From positions 2,480,001 through 2,544,000 of the forward strand of contig NZ_CP007174.1 in NCBI RefSeq assembly GCF_000730285.1: 64,000 bases of DNA. The letters are read 5' to 3'. Positions within the stretch are counted from its first letter, which is position 1. Every line of letters begins with the position of its first letter. A model generated the notes under the pieces. It was not told the DNA's origin and searched no databases. It was given only the letters and a program-made list of their open reading frames with translations. Below, piece after piece: positions 31,473-40,429 of the stretch. A program made the position numbers and the translations under genes. The stretch comes from Candidatus Nitrososphaera evergladensis SR1 (GTDB lineage: Archaea; Thermoproteota; Nitrososphaeria; Nitrososphaerales; Nitrososphaeraceae).

Positions 31473-34400
31473 ATGGAATTCAATTCTCGTTTTGACGCAA
31501 AGGCTGTCGAAAACGAGGTTCGCACTCATCTCGATAGTCTCGACCTGAGGGCCATGCTTGAAAACGAGCTTGCCGGCAAGCCCCTTGTAGGCTACATAGA
31601 GGGCCCGCCCACCATGAACGGCGAGCCGCACGCAGGGCACCTGCGAGGGCGAGTCATCAAGGATTTGTGGTATCGCTTTAACACGCTGCGCAAGAACAAG
31701 GTGATATTCCGCGCAGGGTGGGACACTCAGGGCCTGCCAGTTGAGCTGGCGGCTGAAAAAGAGCTGGGGCTGACTGGAAGCAAGGCTGAAAACGTCAGCA
31801 AGGTAGGAGTCGAAAAAATCGTCGAAACCTGCAAGAAACTTATCCACACGTACAACGAAAAGTGGCGGGCGATGGACGCGCTGCTCGGCATGTCGTTCAA
31901 CTATGAAAAGGCGTACTGGACGTACAAGGACGAATACATAGAGCGCGAGTGGCAATTCCTGAAAAAAGCATGGGAGACCGGCGTCCTAAAAGAGTGGTTC
32001 CGGGTAGTCGCGTACTGCCCTTCGTGCCAGACTTCGCTTTCAAACGCCGAGGTGAACCAGGGCTACGAGACCGTGGAAGACCCGTCATTTTACTACAAGG
32101 TGAAACTTGCTGACGAGGACGCCTTTCTCATCGTATGGACCACGATGCCCTTTACAATAGTGACGGACGAGATGGTGGGCACAAACCCCAAGGCCGACTA
32201 CTCGTATGTCTGGGTCACAAAAGACACGAGCGAAGGGGGCGAGCGCTGGGTCGTAGGCTCTGACAGGCTTGCGGAACTGATGAAGGAGCTGCGCATCGAA
32301 GACTACAAAGTTGAAAAGACTGTCAAGGGAAGCGAGCTTGACGGCAGGCGCTACGTCCACCCACTTCTGGACATGATACCGGGCCTTGACGAGCTTGCCA
32401 GGACAGGCTCGATACACTTTGTGGTGGCAGAGGATTTCGTCGACACTGCGACCGGAAGCGGCCTTGTTCACCTGTCGCCGGCAAACGGAGAAGAGGACTT
32501 TGAAATCGCAACCAAACGCAACGTCCCGATATTCGTGCCAATAGACGACAGGGTGGTGTTCACGGAAAAGGCCGGCGCGTTTGGCGGCATGTTTGTGCGC
32601 GACGCAGACATGAAGGTGTTTGAGGCCATGAAGGCCAAAGGCGCGTCTGTCAAGATGGGCAAGCTAAAGCACCAGTACCCGACGTGCTGGCGCTCGCACC
32701 ACAAGGTGGTGTGGCTTGCAAGGCGAGAGTATTTCTACATCCTGAGCAACCTTGGCGACAGGCCGCTTGAAGCCGCGCAAAAGGTGGACTACTTTTTCGA
32801 CCAGCCAAAGAACAGGTTCGTAGAGATTATCCGCGAGCAGCATCCTTGGTGCATATCCCGCGAAAGGGTGTGGGGCACTCCACTGCCGATATGGGCGTGC
32901 GGCAAGTGCGGCCACAAAGAGCCCCTGTTCTCAAGGGCAGACATCGTGAAAAAGGCGGCAGAACTGCCGGACGGCGCCGAGTTTGAGCTGCACAGGCCTT
33001 GGATAGACCGGATCAAGGTAAAATGCGAAAAATGCGGCGCAGAGATGCAGCGCGAGCCGTTTGTGCTTGACACGTGGCACAATTCCGGCGCCGCCCCGTA
33101 CGCGTCGCTGACCGACGAAGAATACAGGGACCTGATACCGGCGGCGTTTTTGACAGAAGGCATCGACCAGACTAGGGGATGGGCGTACACGCTCCTCATG
33201 GAAAACGTCATCATGCAGGGCGCCGCCCCGTACCGCTCGTTTCTTTTCCAGGGCCACGTGCTTGACGAAAAGGGCAACAAGATGAGCAAGAGCCTTGGAA
33301 ACGTCATTGAAGCCCGCAAGCTGTTGTCGGAAAACCCTGTCGACCTCATCAGGCTGTACTTCATGTGGAAGTCGTCGCCCATCGAAGCGCTGAATTTCAG
33401 CCTCGACGAGATGAAGACAAGGACGTACCAGATACTGAGCACGCTCCACAACCTGCACGTCTACTTCCGGCAGAACAGCGAGTTCGATCATTTCGACAGG
33501 GAAAAGCACACCGTCGAGTGGGCGCTTGAAAACAACCTCCTTGCGCCGACGGAGGTGTGGCTGTTGTCAAAGATGCAGGGGCTGATAGCAGAAGTTACAG
33601 CCGCGTTTGAGCGCTGCAGGTTCCACGAAGGCGCCAAGGCCATCGACGAGTTTATCATCAACCACCTCAGCCAGACCTATGTTCCATTGACAAGGAACGT
33701 CATATGGGACGACAGCGCCGAGAACCTCGACAAGCGCCTTGCAGTGTACGCGACGCTGGGCCACGTGCTCTTGCAGATAGACATCATGCTGCATCCGCTG
33801 TCGCCGTTCATCAGCGACTACATGTATCTTTCATGCTTGGTTGGAAGGAAAAAGAGCGTGCTCTTAGAGACGTGGCCTGTACGCGACGAGCGGCTGGCAA
33901 ACACCAAGGTGGAAGGCGCCTTTGACATGATAAAAGAAGTCGTGTCGACGGCAAACGCGGCAAGAAACCTTGCCAGCCTAAAGAGGCGGTGGCCAATCCG
34001 CGACGCGATAATTTGCGGCACGCACACAGAGTTGAAACCATTGGAGGTTGAAGGCGTGTCAGAGTCTTTGAAATCGCAGTTGAACACCGAGCAGTACAGG
34101 ATGGTCCAGATAAACGCAGGGTCGCAGCTTGACAAAGTGTCCAGCCTGCTTGAAAACAACCTGCCCATAACGGTCAGTGTTTCGCTTGTAAGAAAGAGCG
34201 TGGCGCCCCGCGTAAAAGCAGACATCAATTCCGTCTTGCAGGCATTTGAAAAAATCGACAAGCTGGCACTGATAAGAGAGCTGAAATCGTCCGGCAAGTT
34301 CGTGCTTGCGTACAACGATGGAAAAACGACAGAGATCCTGCCGTCAGACGTTGACGTTGCGTACAAGGCGCAGGAAGGCTACTCATCTTCAGAGCGCGCA

Positions 34401-34709
34401 AATCTTGTCGTGTTCATTTCGACAAAGAGGGACAAAGAGCTGATTGCAAAGGGGCTGCTTCGCGACCTGGCGCGAAACCTCCAGCAGCTGCGCAAAGAGC
34501 GTCAATACAATCCAACAGACATCCTGTCAGCCGCGTACGTCGCCGGCCTTGACGACGAAGAAGAGACTGCCGCGTTGTCGGCCATGAAAGACGAAATGAC
34601 TTACCTCGTGCGCGTCAAGGCTGCAGTGCTGTCAAAAGAGCCCCTTGACAAGGTCAGCTACAAGCAGGTGGAAATAGACGGCCGCGAATTTCAGATCTCG
34701 GTCGAATGA
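31473..34709 (+). CDS. ileS: isoleucyl-tRNA synthetase
   Basis: A 1078-residue class I synthetase that charges tRNA-Ile. The HIGH-type motif is PPTMNGEPHAGH near residue 50. The editing (CP1) domain follows, with TTMPFTIVTDEMVG. A zinc-binding CGKCGHKEP/CEKCGAEM pair lies in the middle, and KMSKSLGN is near residue 603. The C-terminal half holds the anticodon-binding domain. The length matches archaeal/eukaryotic-type IleRS. ATG 31473 follows a TATA box at a suitable distance. Confidence 0.97.
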   Translation: MEFNSRFDAKAVENEVRTHLDSLDLRAMLENELAGKPLVGYIEGPPTMNGEPHAGHLRGRVIKDLWYRFNTLRKNKVIFRAGWDTQGLPVELAAEKELGLTGSKAENVSKVGVEKIVETCKKLIHTYNEKWRAMDALLGMSFNYEKAYWTYKDEYIEREWQFLKKAWETGVLKEWFRVVAYCPSCQTSLSNAEVNQGYETVEDPSFYYKVKLADEDAFLIVWTTMPFTIVTDEMVGTNPKADYSYVWVTKDTSEGGERWVVGSDRLAELMKELRIEDYKVEKTVKGSELDGRRYVHPLLDMIPGLDELARTGSIHFVVAEDFVDTATGSGLVHLSPANGEEDFEIATKRNVPIFVPIDDRVVFTEKAGAFGGMFVRDADMKVFEAMKAKGASVKMGKLKHQYPTCWRSHHKVVWLARREYFYILSNLGDRPLEAAQKVDYFFDQPKNRFVEIIREQHPWCISRERVWGTPLPIWACGKCGHKEPLFSRADIVKKAAELPDGAEFELHRPWIDRIKVKCEKCGAEMQREPFVLDTWHNSGAAPYASLTDEEYRDLIPAAFLTEGIDQTRGWAYTLLMENVIMQGAAPYRSFLFQGHVLDEKGNKMSKSLGNVIEARKLLSENPVDLIRLYFMWKSSPIEALNFSLDEMKTRTYQILSTLHNLHVYFRQNSEFDHFDREKHTVEWALENNLLAPTEVWLLSKMQGLIAEVTAAFERCRFHEGAKAIDEFIINHLSQTYVPLTRNVIWDDSAENLDKRLAVYATLGHVLLQIDIMLHPLSPFISDYMYLSCLVGRKKSVLLETWPVRDERLANTKVEGAFDMIKEVVSTANAARNLASLKRRWPIRDAIICGTHTELKPLEVEGVSESLKSQLNTEQYRMVQINAGSQLDKVSSLLENNLPITVSVSLVRKSVAPRVKADINSVLQAFEKIDKLALIRELKSSGKFVLAYNDGKTTEILPSDVDVAYKAQEGYSSSERANLVVFISTKRDKELIAKGLLRDLARNLQQLRKERQYNPTDILSAAYVAGLDDEEETAALSAMKDEMTYLVRVKAAVLSKEPLDKVSYKQVEIDGREFQISVE

Positions 34710-34896
34710 TAATTTTTTACCAAATGGTACGCATTTTTGCTGCTATACTGTAATATCGAACAACCGGTTTTCTGTTGGCATCGGGGGCAGGTAGCACATT
34801 CTAGACGTACTGATAAGTAAAGACTTTTGTTTACACGCAGGTCAATGTTTCTTGCCATACTGCCTTTTCTAGATATTTTCGCCCAGATATCTGCAA

Positions 34897-35232
34897 TTGA
34901 CCAAGAAGCAGGTGACTCTTGATAGCTGGGTCACGGAAAGGTTGCGTGACCGGCTGAGGAGGGCGTCCATAATTGCCACGAGGACGGGCAAGCCTGTGGT
35001 GCTGTACAGGCACACCGTAGAGGAGATGGACCAGTCTGCAGAGGAAGAAATCGCAACTGTAAACGAGCAGTACGTCGTGGTGCAAGTCATTACGCACGGC
35101 GGCTTTATACCGCCAAATTTCCAGCAGCAATACGTCTTTACGTTTGAGCAGTTTCCCGAGTACATCATGAAGAGGAGCAACGAGCTTTTGGCCCTGTGCC
35201 TTGACAGCCTCGACCAGGAAATAGTCGACTAG
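34897..35232 (+). CDS. hypothetical protein (111 aa)
   Basis: A 111-residue protein with TTG start. It has an early basic helix (WVTERLRDRLRRASIIATR), a central beta stretch (QYVVVQVITHGGFIPPNFQQQ) and a helical C-terminus. No family is recognised. It lies beside the second RHH-like regulator, which points the other way. Confidence 0.55.
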   Translation: MTKKQVTLDSWVTERLRDRLRRASIIATRTGKPVVLYRHTVEEMDQSAEEEIATVNEQYVVVQVITHGGFIPPNFQQQYVFTFEQFPEYIMKRSNELLALCLDSLDQEIVD

Positions 35233-35256
35233 CTTCTTGTGTAAGCAATTTGTTGG

Positions 35257-35790
35257 TCAAGGGATGGAAAACTCAAACACGACTGAATTCTCTGTCACGT
35301 GAAATCTGGGCATGATGTTTATGGCGCTCTTTAGTCCTTGCGCGCCCAGGTGGGCCAGATAGAGCGACCATTTTCTTCCCAGCTCATGGTGTACTACGAA
35401 TGTATAGTTTTTCCCGTCAGACCCTATCTCGTACGTCCCAAATCCGGCGTATCTTGAGAACAATGAAAACTGCGATATAAAGGCGTCAAGGCTGGTTTTC
35501 TTGAAGACAAACATCATCAGCTCCTTTGGCTGCCGGGAGCCAATTTCCTCTGCCATTTTCTTGACAGTTTCATCGTCGAGCGCGTCAAGTATCAGTTTAA
35601 AGCCGTTTCTTGGCAGGCAGATGAATCCAAACGAGTCTGCGTACCTGTCCCACTCGGCGTACCGGGTTATTATCGAGGAGATGAGCGAATTGACCGTAGT
35701 CCTTTTTTCTTCTGCGTCTTTTTGAAGGACGCTGTCGAGATTGCTCTGCAGTCGGATTGTCCGTATGGTAGTTTTTTGTCGGGCCTTCAT
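35257..35790 (-). CDS. ribbon-helix-helix-like regulator, paralogue of the 10826 gene
   Basis: A 177-residue protein from ATG 35790; a longer frame includes a tandem operator-like repeat and is rejected. The N-terminus (TTIRTIRLQSNLDSVLQKD, then TTVNSLISSIITRYAEWDRY) matches a ribbon-helix-helix layout. The C-terminal domain with HHELGRKWSLY and NSVVFEFSIP parallels the 10826-11353 protein (HDMGANWSTY, NSLIIWVPK). The two are paralogous regulators with a shared, uncharacterised C-terminal domain. A direct repeat just upstream suggests autoregulation. Confidence 0.7.
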   Translation of the reverse strand: MKARQKTTIRTIRLQSNLDSVLQKDAEEKRTTVNSLISSIITRYAEWDRYADSFGFICLPRNGFKLILDALDDETVKKMAEEIGSRQPKELMMFVFKKTSLDAFISQFSLFSRYAGFGTYEIGSDGKNYTFVVHHELGRKWSLYLAHLGAQGLKSAINIMPRFHVTENSVVFEFSIP

Positions 35791-35798
35791 AATAAGAA

Positions 35799-35817
35799 TA
35801 CAATGTACTACAATGTA
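35799..35817. promoter_or_regulatory. tandem TACAATGTA repeats upstream of the RHH-like gene
   Basis: TACAATGTA-C-TACAATGTA: two 9-bp copies one base apart, 9-27 nt before the start codon. Tandem half-sites at 10-bp spacing are typical of ribbon-helix-helix operators. The stretch could also be part of the core promoter. Confidence 0.55.
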
Positions 35818-35875
35818 ATATTTGAGAATTTTTGTAGACGTCCTCGATATAGCCTCGCCTTGAGTAAAAGTCAAC

Positions 35876-36310
35876 ATGAAAGAAGAAGCAAGCGTTCAGG
35901 GAAAATCAGTCGAGGTTGCAAGGATGCAAGAGATACCGGCAGGAAAGATAAAGCACGTCGAGGTTGATGGAAAAGAGATAGCGGTTGCCAACATTGACGG
36001 AAAATACTATGCCTTTGACGACAGGTGCGGCCACAGCAGCGCACGGCTTTCGATGGGGACGATAAATGGAAATGTCGTAACGTGCCCCTTCCACGGGGCG
36101 CAGTTTGACTGCACGACCGGAAGAAAAGTCAGGGATGCAAATACGGTTGCGCCGCCGACAGACGGGCTTCCAGACGTCTGGAAGAAGAACGTGGAGTATG
36201 CCTACAACATCCTATCGTACATAAAGACGTACGACCAGAAAACGTACGGCGTCACGGTCGAAGGAGACAGGATAAAGGTCAGCCTTTTGCCAGCGGCTGT
36301 TTCCCGGTGA
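35876..36310 (+). CDS. Rieske-type 2Fe-2S ferredoxin
   Basis: A 144-residue soluble Rieske protein with both boxes intact: CGHSS (ligands Cys and His) and CPFHGAQFD. The absence of a membrane helix and of box disulfide cysteines points to the NirD/ferredoxin-like branch, which passes electrons to oxygenases or reductases. The C-terminal 45 residues are an extension with VEYAYNILSYIKTYDQK. It is divergent from the RHH-like regulator. Confidence 0.88.
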   Translation: MKEEASVQGKSVEVARMQEIPAGKIKHVEVDGKEIAVANIDGKYYAFDDRCGHSSARLSMGTINGNVVTCPFHGAQFDCTTGRKVRDANTVAPPTDGLPDVWKKNVEYAYNILSYIKTYDQKTYGVTVEGDRIKVSLLPAAVSR

Positions 36311-36371
36311 ACATACCGGGAGCCGCCGTTGGAAACACCTTTTAATGCCCCCATTCGTTTAGAATAACGAA

Positions 36372-36518
36372 ATGGCCAAGTATGACGGCATAAAGGGTCA
36401 GGAGCTCCTCGATGTAGAGGAAACCAAGAACGAGATCACGCTGATATTCAAGGACAACAGGTACCTGTTTGTCAAGATCCAGAACGGGCAGCTTGTGATA
36501 GACTCGGTGCCCGAGTAA
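36372..36518 (+). CDS. small hypothetical protein (48 aa)
   Basis: A 48-residue protein (begins MAKYDGIKGQELLD) with alternating beta-strand patterns (TLIFKDNRYLFVKIQNGQL). A TATA-like CCTTTTAATG lies about 30 nt upstream. It is compact and acidic and has good coding character. No family is known; it converges with the phosphatase gene. Confidence 0.6.
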   Translation: MAKYDGIKGQELLDVEETKNEITLIFKDNRYLFVKIQNGQLVIDSVPE

Positions 36519-36522
36519 ATCA

Positions 36523-37026
36523 TCATTTTTTGCTTTTCAGGTATTTTTCGTACATCTGTATCGCCCATTCCTGCACGTCTGATTGGATTGAGCCGGGGCG
36601 CATTGCGCGGATCTTGTCTATTGACTCTTGCGAGCTCAATCCTTCCTTCTTTACAAGGTATGCCGCCAAGATGACGCCGGTCCTCCCCTTTCCTGCCGCG
36701 CAGTGGACCATGACCGGCCTGCCCTTTGCAACCTGGCCGTCGATAAACTCGACTGCGCGGTCAATGTCTTCTAGTTCGGGCGCGGCAAAGTCATCCACTT
36801 CTAAATGTAAATAGTCGACGCTCCCGTTGACCCATTCTTCCGGCAGCGGCCCTTCCCTCACTGTCACTATTGCAGATATCCCCTGGCTGCACGCCCAGTC
36901 AAACTCGGCTTTTGTGACTGGCATTCCAGAGCCGGCGAGCTTGCCCTCAAGCACCCACCCAAAGTTGGACGGCCTGTCGGAAGTAAGGCCACGCACTCTG
37001 CGGTACGCGTCACCCAGCTTCGTCAA
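36523..37026 (-). CDS. dual-specificity protein phosphatase
   Basis: A 167-residue phosphatase of the Cys-based DSP superfamily. The P-loop HCAAGKGRTG holds the catalytic Cys and Arg (CX5R), and an upstream acidic loop (HLEVDDFAAPE) supplies the general acid Asp. It could dephosphorylate Tyr/Ser/Thr residues or phosphorylated small molecules such as RNA ends. ATG 37026 gives the usual length. It lies next to the decayed DUF899 gene. Confidence 0.9.
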   Translation of the reverse strand: MTKLGDAYRRVRGLTSDRPSNFGWVLEGKLAGSGMPVTKAEFDWACSQGISAIVTVREGPLPEEWVNGSVDYLHLEVDDFAAPELEDIDRAVEFIDGQVAKGRPVMVHCAAGKGRTGVILAAYLVKKEGLSSQESIDKIRAMRPGSIQSDVQEWAIQMYEKYLKSKK

Positions 37027-37110
37027 CGGCTGGAAATCAGCGATGGCAACTTATAATCATATCAGCCTGGGTACGCCTCCTCCAGTCCCACAGTTGCGCC
37101 ACGACATCGC

Positions 37111-37869
37111 TCAGCCCTTGTACTCGTCGTGGCGGCGCCACCAGATGCCCGTCTCGTTGCGCCCCTTGGGGGGCGCGGTCGAGCCACTGGTACATGCCCC
37201 AGAGGCAGTCCAGTCCGCGCGCATAGGTGGAATACGTGTGGTAGACGACGTCGTCCTCGAGCGCGAACGCGCTCATGCCAGGCCTCTCGCGTATATACGT
37301 GGCCACGTCGGTTCCGGCCATGGCCGCGATCTGGGCGACGGGCCCCTCGCCGCCACTCTCCTGACCTTCGCGCCACTGCCACGCCTCCTCGCGCTGGTAG
37401 TTGTATTCGATGCCTCCCTCGCGCTGTTGCTCCTCGGTGAACCAGACGTTGAAGTCGAAGTTAAAGTCGCTGCCGAACGAGGACGCCCAGGGAAACGTCC
37501 ACCCCATCCGCCGCCTGTACGCCTGCAGCTTCGCAAGAGGCGCCCGCGACACCGCCCAGAGCATTACGTCATGGTTGGCCAGGTGCATGGCAAACCCGTT
37601 GAAGCCGTCCGCTATGGCCGAGCAGGACGGGCAGCCGGCGGCGTAGTCGGGCCCGAACATGAAGTGATAGACTAGGAGCTGCGAGCGCCCTCGGAAGAGG
37701 TCCGCAAGCGAGGCGCTCCCCTCGTCGGTCTCGAATCGATACTCCTTGTCGACCCGGACCCACGGCAGCGCCTGGCGTCGCTGCGCCGCGTTAGCTCCTT
37801 CTCCGCCTTGAGCAGCTCGAGCCGCGCTGTGAGCCACTCTTCGCGTGTCCCGGTCATGTGCTTTGTCAT
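37111..37869 (-). pseudogene. broken DUF899 (thioredoxin-like) gene with two frameshifts
   Basis: From ATG 37869 the frame begins MTKHMTGTREEWLTARLELL, typical of DUF899 proteins, but shifts near 37771-37785. RRQALPWVRVDKEYRF and the rest continue in another frame. A second shift lies in the six-G run at 37168-37173; one base fewer would restore KGRNETGIWWRRHDEYKG and a stop at 37111. DUF899 proteins are thioredoxin-like and mostly bacterial. The GC-rich codon use differs from the neighbours, suggesting transfer and decay. Confidence 0.8.
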
Positions 37870-38018
37870 AGCTCTTGTCCCCTTCTTTCGTTTGTCCTTA
37901 ATCGTTCGTTCCCTTCTGTCCCGCGTTCGATCAACATGTAGAACTTGGCTGCCTCTTCTTCTGCCTGCCCGTCGAACCACAGGCACGGGGCGATTTTCTG
38001 GATTACTGCCATATGCAT
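37866..38018 (-). pseudogene. truncated VOC/PhnB-like gene fused to the DUF899 leader
   Basis: A 50-residue frame starting MHMAVIQKIAPCLWFDGQAE matches the beginning of VOC proteins of the 3-demethylubiquinone methyltransferase-like family, which normally run about 150 residues. After about 30 residues it changes into an unrelated Arg/Glu-rich tail that ends with TGA overlapping the DUF899 ATG. Most of the gene has been deleted. VOC and DUF899 genes often neighbour each other in bacteria. Confidence 0.6.
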
Positions 38019-38108
38019 CCTACCGCAGATTTTGCATAAAAGGCGTTACTCCTCAAAGGACGCATATATATCCACAAGACAGATATTCGCCGGCCACAAA
38101 GACAGGCT

Positions 38109-38291
38109 GTGCTGGAAGCAAAGTGCCCCAAGTGCGGCAAGAGAGCGCAGGTCGATGACGACATGGCAAACGTCAGGTGCGATTTCTGCGGCTACTCAGC
38201 CACATACGACGAATACATCGAGCTTATGAAAGGCAAGGCCGTGACGATGGCCGACGATTACCAGATGAACTGGGACAGAAACCCGTTCTAG
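38109..38291 (+). CDS. small zinc-ribbon protein
   Basis: A 60-residue protein with CPKCGKRA and CDFCGYSAT, a four-Cys zinc ribbon, and an acidic C-terminal part. Archaeal proteins of this kind often bind nucleic acid or act in transcription. Its stop is followed directly by the end of the convergent zinc protein gene. Confidence 0.7.
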   Translation: MLEAKCPKCGKRAQVDDDMANVRCDFCGYSATYDEYIELMKGKAVTMADDYQMNWDRNPF

Positions 38292-38423
38292 CTACCATGT
38301 CAGACCTTTCTCGCTGCAGTCCATTTCCATTCCGCAATTTGGGCAGCGAAGATGACATGCTGTCATGTTCTTCATTTCAAAGCCACATCTTAGACATTCG
38401 ATAACTTCCTCGGTTTCTGCCAC
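38292..38423 (-). CDS. very small zinc-ribbon protein (43 aa)
   Basis: A 43-residue GTG-started protein with CLRCGFEM, CHLRCPNCGM and a final DCSEKGLTW, giving enough Cys/His for a compact zinc fold. The motif pattern resembles the small zinc-finger proteins conserved in Archaea (HVO_2753-like). It converges with the 38109 gene with no gap between the stops. Confidence 0.7.
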   Translation of the reverse strand: MAETEEVIECLRCGFEMKNMTACHLRCPNCGMEMDCSEKGLTW

Positions 38424-38507
38424 GCCTATGCTTTCAGGTACGAGCTTTTAACCGTTTCAATCATTCTTGGAATTAATTCCTTTAAACTGCCTGGATGACG
38501 TACAGTC

Positions 38508-38675
38508 ATGAGCTACATGGAATTCCTGTCGCTCTTGTCAAGGACCTTTGGGTATACGCGCAACATCAAGATTCTTGACTGCATGTTGAACGTTCCCGCA
38601 AGCGAGTTTACAAAGAGAGAATTGAGGCAATTAAGCCAAAGGTTAATTAAATCCAAAAGGCGCCTTGATTCTGCA
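38508..38675 (+). pseudogene. winged-helix regulator fragment in frame with S6e
   Basis: A 56-codon stretch in frame with the S6e gene encodes FGYTRNIKILDCMLNVPASEFTKRELRQLS-like sequence, which fits the start of an ArsR/MarR-type winged helix. The fragment runs straight into S6e without a stop, but the S6e promoter (TTAATTAAAT) lies inside it. It is best read as the remnant of a truncated regulator gene rather than an N-terminal domain of S6e. Confidence 0.5.
38643..38652 (+). promoter_or_regulatory. TATA box of rps6e
   Basis: TTAATTAAAT is centred about 28 nt before ATG 38676, the distance expected for a leaderless archaeal gene. It supports the internal ATG as the true S6e start. Confidence 0.6.
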
Positions 38676-39101
38676 ATGGCGCAGTTCAAGTTAGTCATTT
38701 CCGACTCGACAGGCAGGAGCGTGTCGCAGGAGCTCAAGGACAGGGCCGCGCAGCCGCTGCTTGGTGCGAGGATCGGCTCTGTTCTTGATTCATCCGTAAT
38801 AGGCATTACAGGTGGCAAGGTCAAGATAACCGGCGGCTCTGACAAGGCAGGCACCCCGATGCGCTCTGACGTGCACGGAGGAGTAAAGAAGTACGTCCTG
38901 ATGTCCGAAGGCGTCGGCGCCAAGAACCTCGAAGGCGGCAGGATCCGCAAGCTGGTCAGGGGCAACATGGTCACGGAGGAGATTTATCAGTTGAACGTCA
39001 GCCTGGTTGAAGGCAAGCTGCCGGAAAAGCCAAAGGAAGAAGCGCCAGCTGCAGCAGCCGAAGCAGTGGCTCCGGCAAAAGAAGAAAAGAAGAAAAAGTA
39101 A
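38676..39101 (+). CDS. rps6e: ribosomal protein S6e
   Basis: A 141-residue S6e protein of the small ribosomal subunit. Conserved segments are FKLVISDSTGRS, KVKITGGSDKAGTPMRSDVHGG and RKLVRGNMVTEEIYQLNV. An Ala/Glu/Lys-rich tail ends the protein. ATG 38676 fits both family length and promoter position. The next genes, aIF2-gamma and a PIN nuclease, form a common archaeal translation cluster. Confidence 0.93.
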   Translation: MAQFKLVISDSTGRSVSQELKDRAAQPLLGARIGSVLDSSVIGITGGKVKITGGSDKAGTPMRSDVHGGVKKYVLMSEGVGAKNLEGGRIRKLVRGNMVTEEIYQLNVSLVEGKLPEKPKEEAPAAAAEAVAPAKEEKKKK

Positions 39102-39158
39102 TTTTTCACTCCTTCTTCCTTACCTTAATATCTGAGAGAATTAAACGGTAGATATCAA

Positions 39159-40421
39159 TTGCACTGGAAAGAGACACTGCCGGACTGGTACATCAAGGAA
39201 TTTGGATACCAGCCCAGCGTTAACATTGGCACGTCGGGCCACGTGGACCACGGCAAGACAACGCTTGTTGAAGCCATCACAGGCGTTTGGACGAGCGCCC
39301 ACAGCGAGGAGCTCAGGCGCGGCATTACGATTAAAGTTGGTTATGCAGACGCGGCGTTTTACAAATGCACTGGGTGCGAGCCACCGCAGTGCTACGGGAC
39401 GCAGCCGACCTGCGAAGGGTGCGGCGGCAAGGCAGAGCTTTTGCGCGTCGTGAGTTTTGTCGACTCGCCCGGCCACGAGTCTTTGATGGCAAACATGCTT
39501 TCCGGCGCCGCCCTCATGGACGGCGCCATCCTGGTGATGGCGGCAAACGAAAAGGTTCCGCAGCCGCAGACCCGCGAGCACCTTCTTGCGCTTTCAGTTC
39601 TGGGAATACAGCAGCTCGTCCTCGTGCAGAACAAGGCCGACCTCACTACGTACGAGGAGGCGATGGACAACTACAAGCAGATAAAGGACTTTGTAAAGGG
39701 GAGCATCGCCGACAAGGCGCCCATCGTTCCCGTGTCTGCGCAGCACCGGCTCAACATCGACGCGCTCATCGAGGCCATTGAAACCAACATCAAGACTCCA
39801 AAGAGGCTCAAGGACGTGCCTCCGATAATGCACGCGCTGCGCTCGTTTGACATCAACAAGCCGGGCGCGCCGATAAAGCAGGTCAAGGGCGGAATCCTGG
39901 GAGGCGCCCTGGTACAGGGCGAGTTTTCTGTCGGCGACGAGATAGAGATAAGGCCGGGACTGGTGGACGAAAAGAAAAACAGGTACGAGCCGATAACTTC
40001 TGTAATTTCCACGCTTGGCACCGGCGCCGGCCTTGTGGAGAACGTCAAGCCTGGCGGCCTTGTCGCAATCGGGACGAAACTTGACCCGACGTACACAAAG
40101 AGCGATTCTCTGATAGGCTCTGTCATTGGCAAGCCGGGGACGCTTCCAAAGGACGTGGAAGACGTGACTGTAGAGACGCACCTCTTTGACACGGCAGTTG
40201 GCACGCAGGACATGGTCAAGGTCGAGCCGATAAAGGCAAAAGAGCCGCTGAGGCTCAACATCGGCACCGCAGCCGCGGTTGGCACCGTTACCAGCGTTCG
40301 CGACGGCAAGATGGAAGTGAAACTGAAAAAGCCGGTGTGCCTGATGCCAAAGAGCAGGGTCGCCATCAGCCGCAGGATCGCAGAAAGGTGGCGCCTGATC
40401 GGGTCAGGGATAGCGGTCTAG
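39159..40421 (+). CDS. translation initiation factor aIF2, gamma subunit
   Basis: A 420-residue GTPase that carries initiator tRNA-Met to the ribosome as part of aIF2. The G1 motif is GHVDHGKTT, G3 is DSPGHE, G4 is NKAD and G5 lies near VSAQH. A zinc knuckle (CTGC...CEGCGG) is typical of the gamma subunit. The start is TTG. Domains II and III follow to the C-terminus. It lies between S6e and the PIN nuclease gene. Confidence 0.96.
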   Translation: MHWKETLPDWYIKEFGYQPSVNIGTSGHVDHGKTTLVEAITGVWTSAHSEELRRGITIKVGYADAAFYKCTGCEPPQCYGTQPTCEGCGGKAELLRVVSFVDSPGHESLMANMLSGAALMDGAILVMAANEKVPQPQTREHLLALSVLGIQQLVLVQNKADLTTYEEAMDNYKQIKDFVKGSIADKAPIVPVSAQHRLNIDALIEAIETNIKTPKRLKDVPPIMHALRSFDINKPGAPIKQVKGGILGGALVQGEFSVGDEIEIRPGLVDEKKNRYEPITSVISTLGTGAGLVENVKPGGLVAIGTKLDPTYTKSDSLIGSVIGKPGTLPKDVEDVTVETHLFDTAVGTQDMVKVEPIKAKEPLRLNIGTAAAVGTVTSVRDGKMEVKLKKPVCLMPKSRVAISRRIAERWRLIGSGIAV

Positions 40422-40429
40422 AATACACC

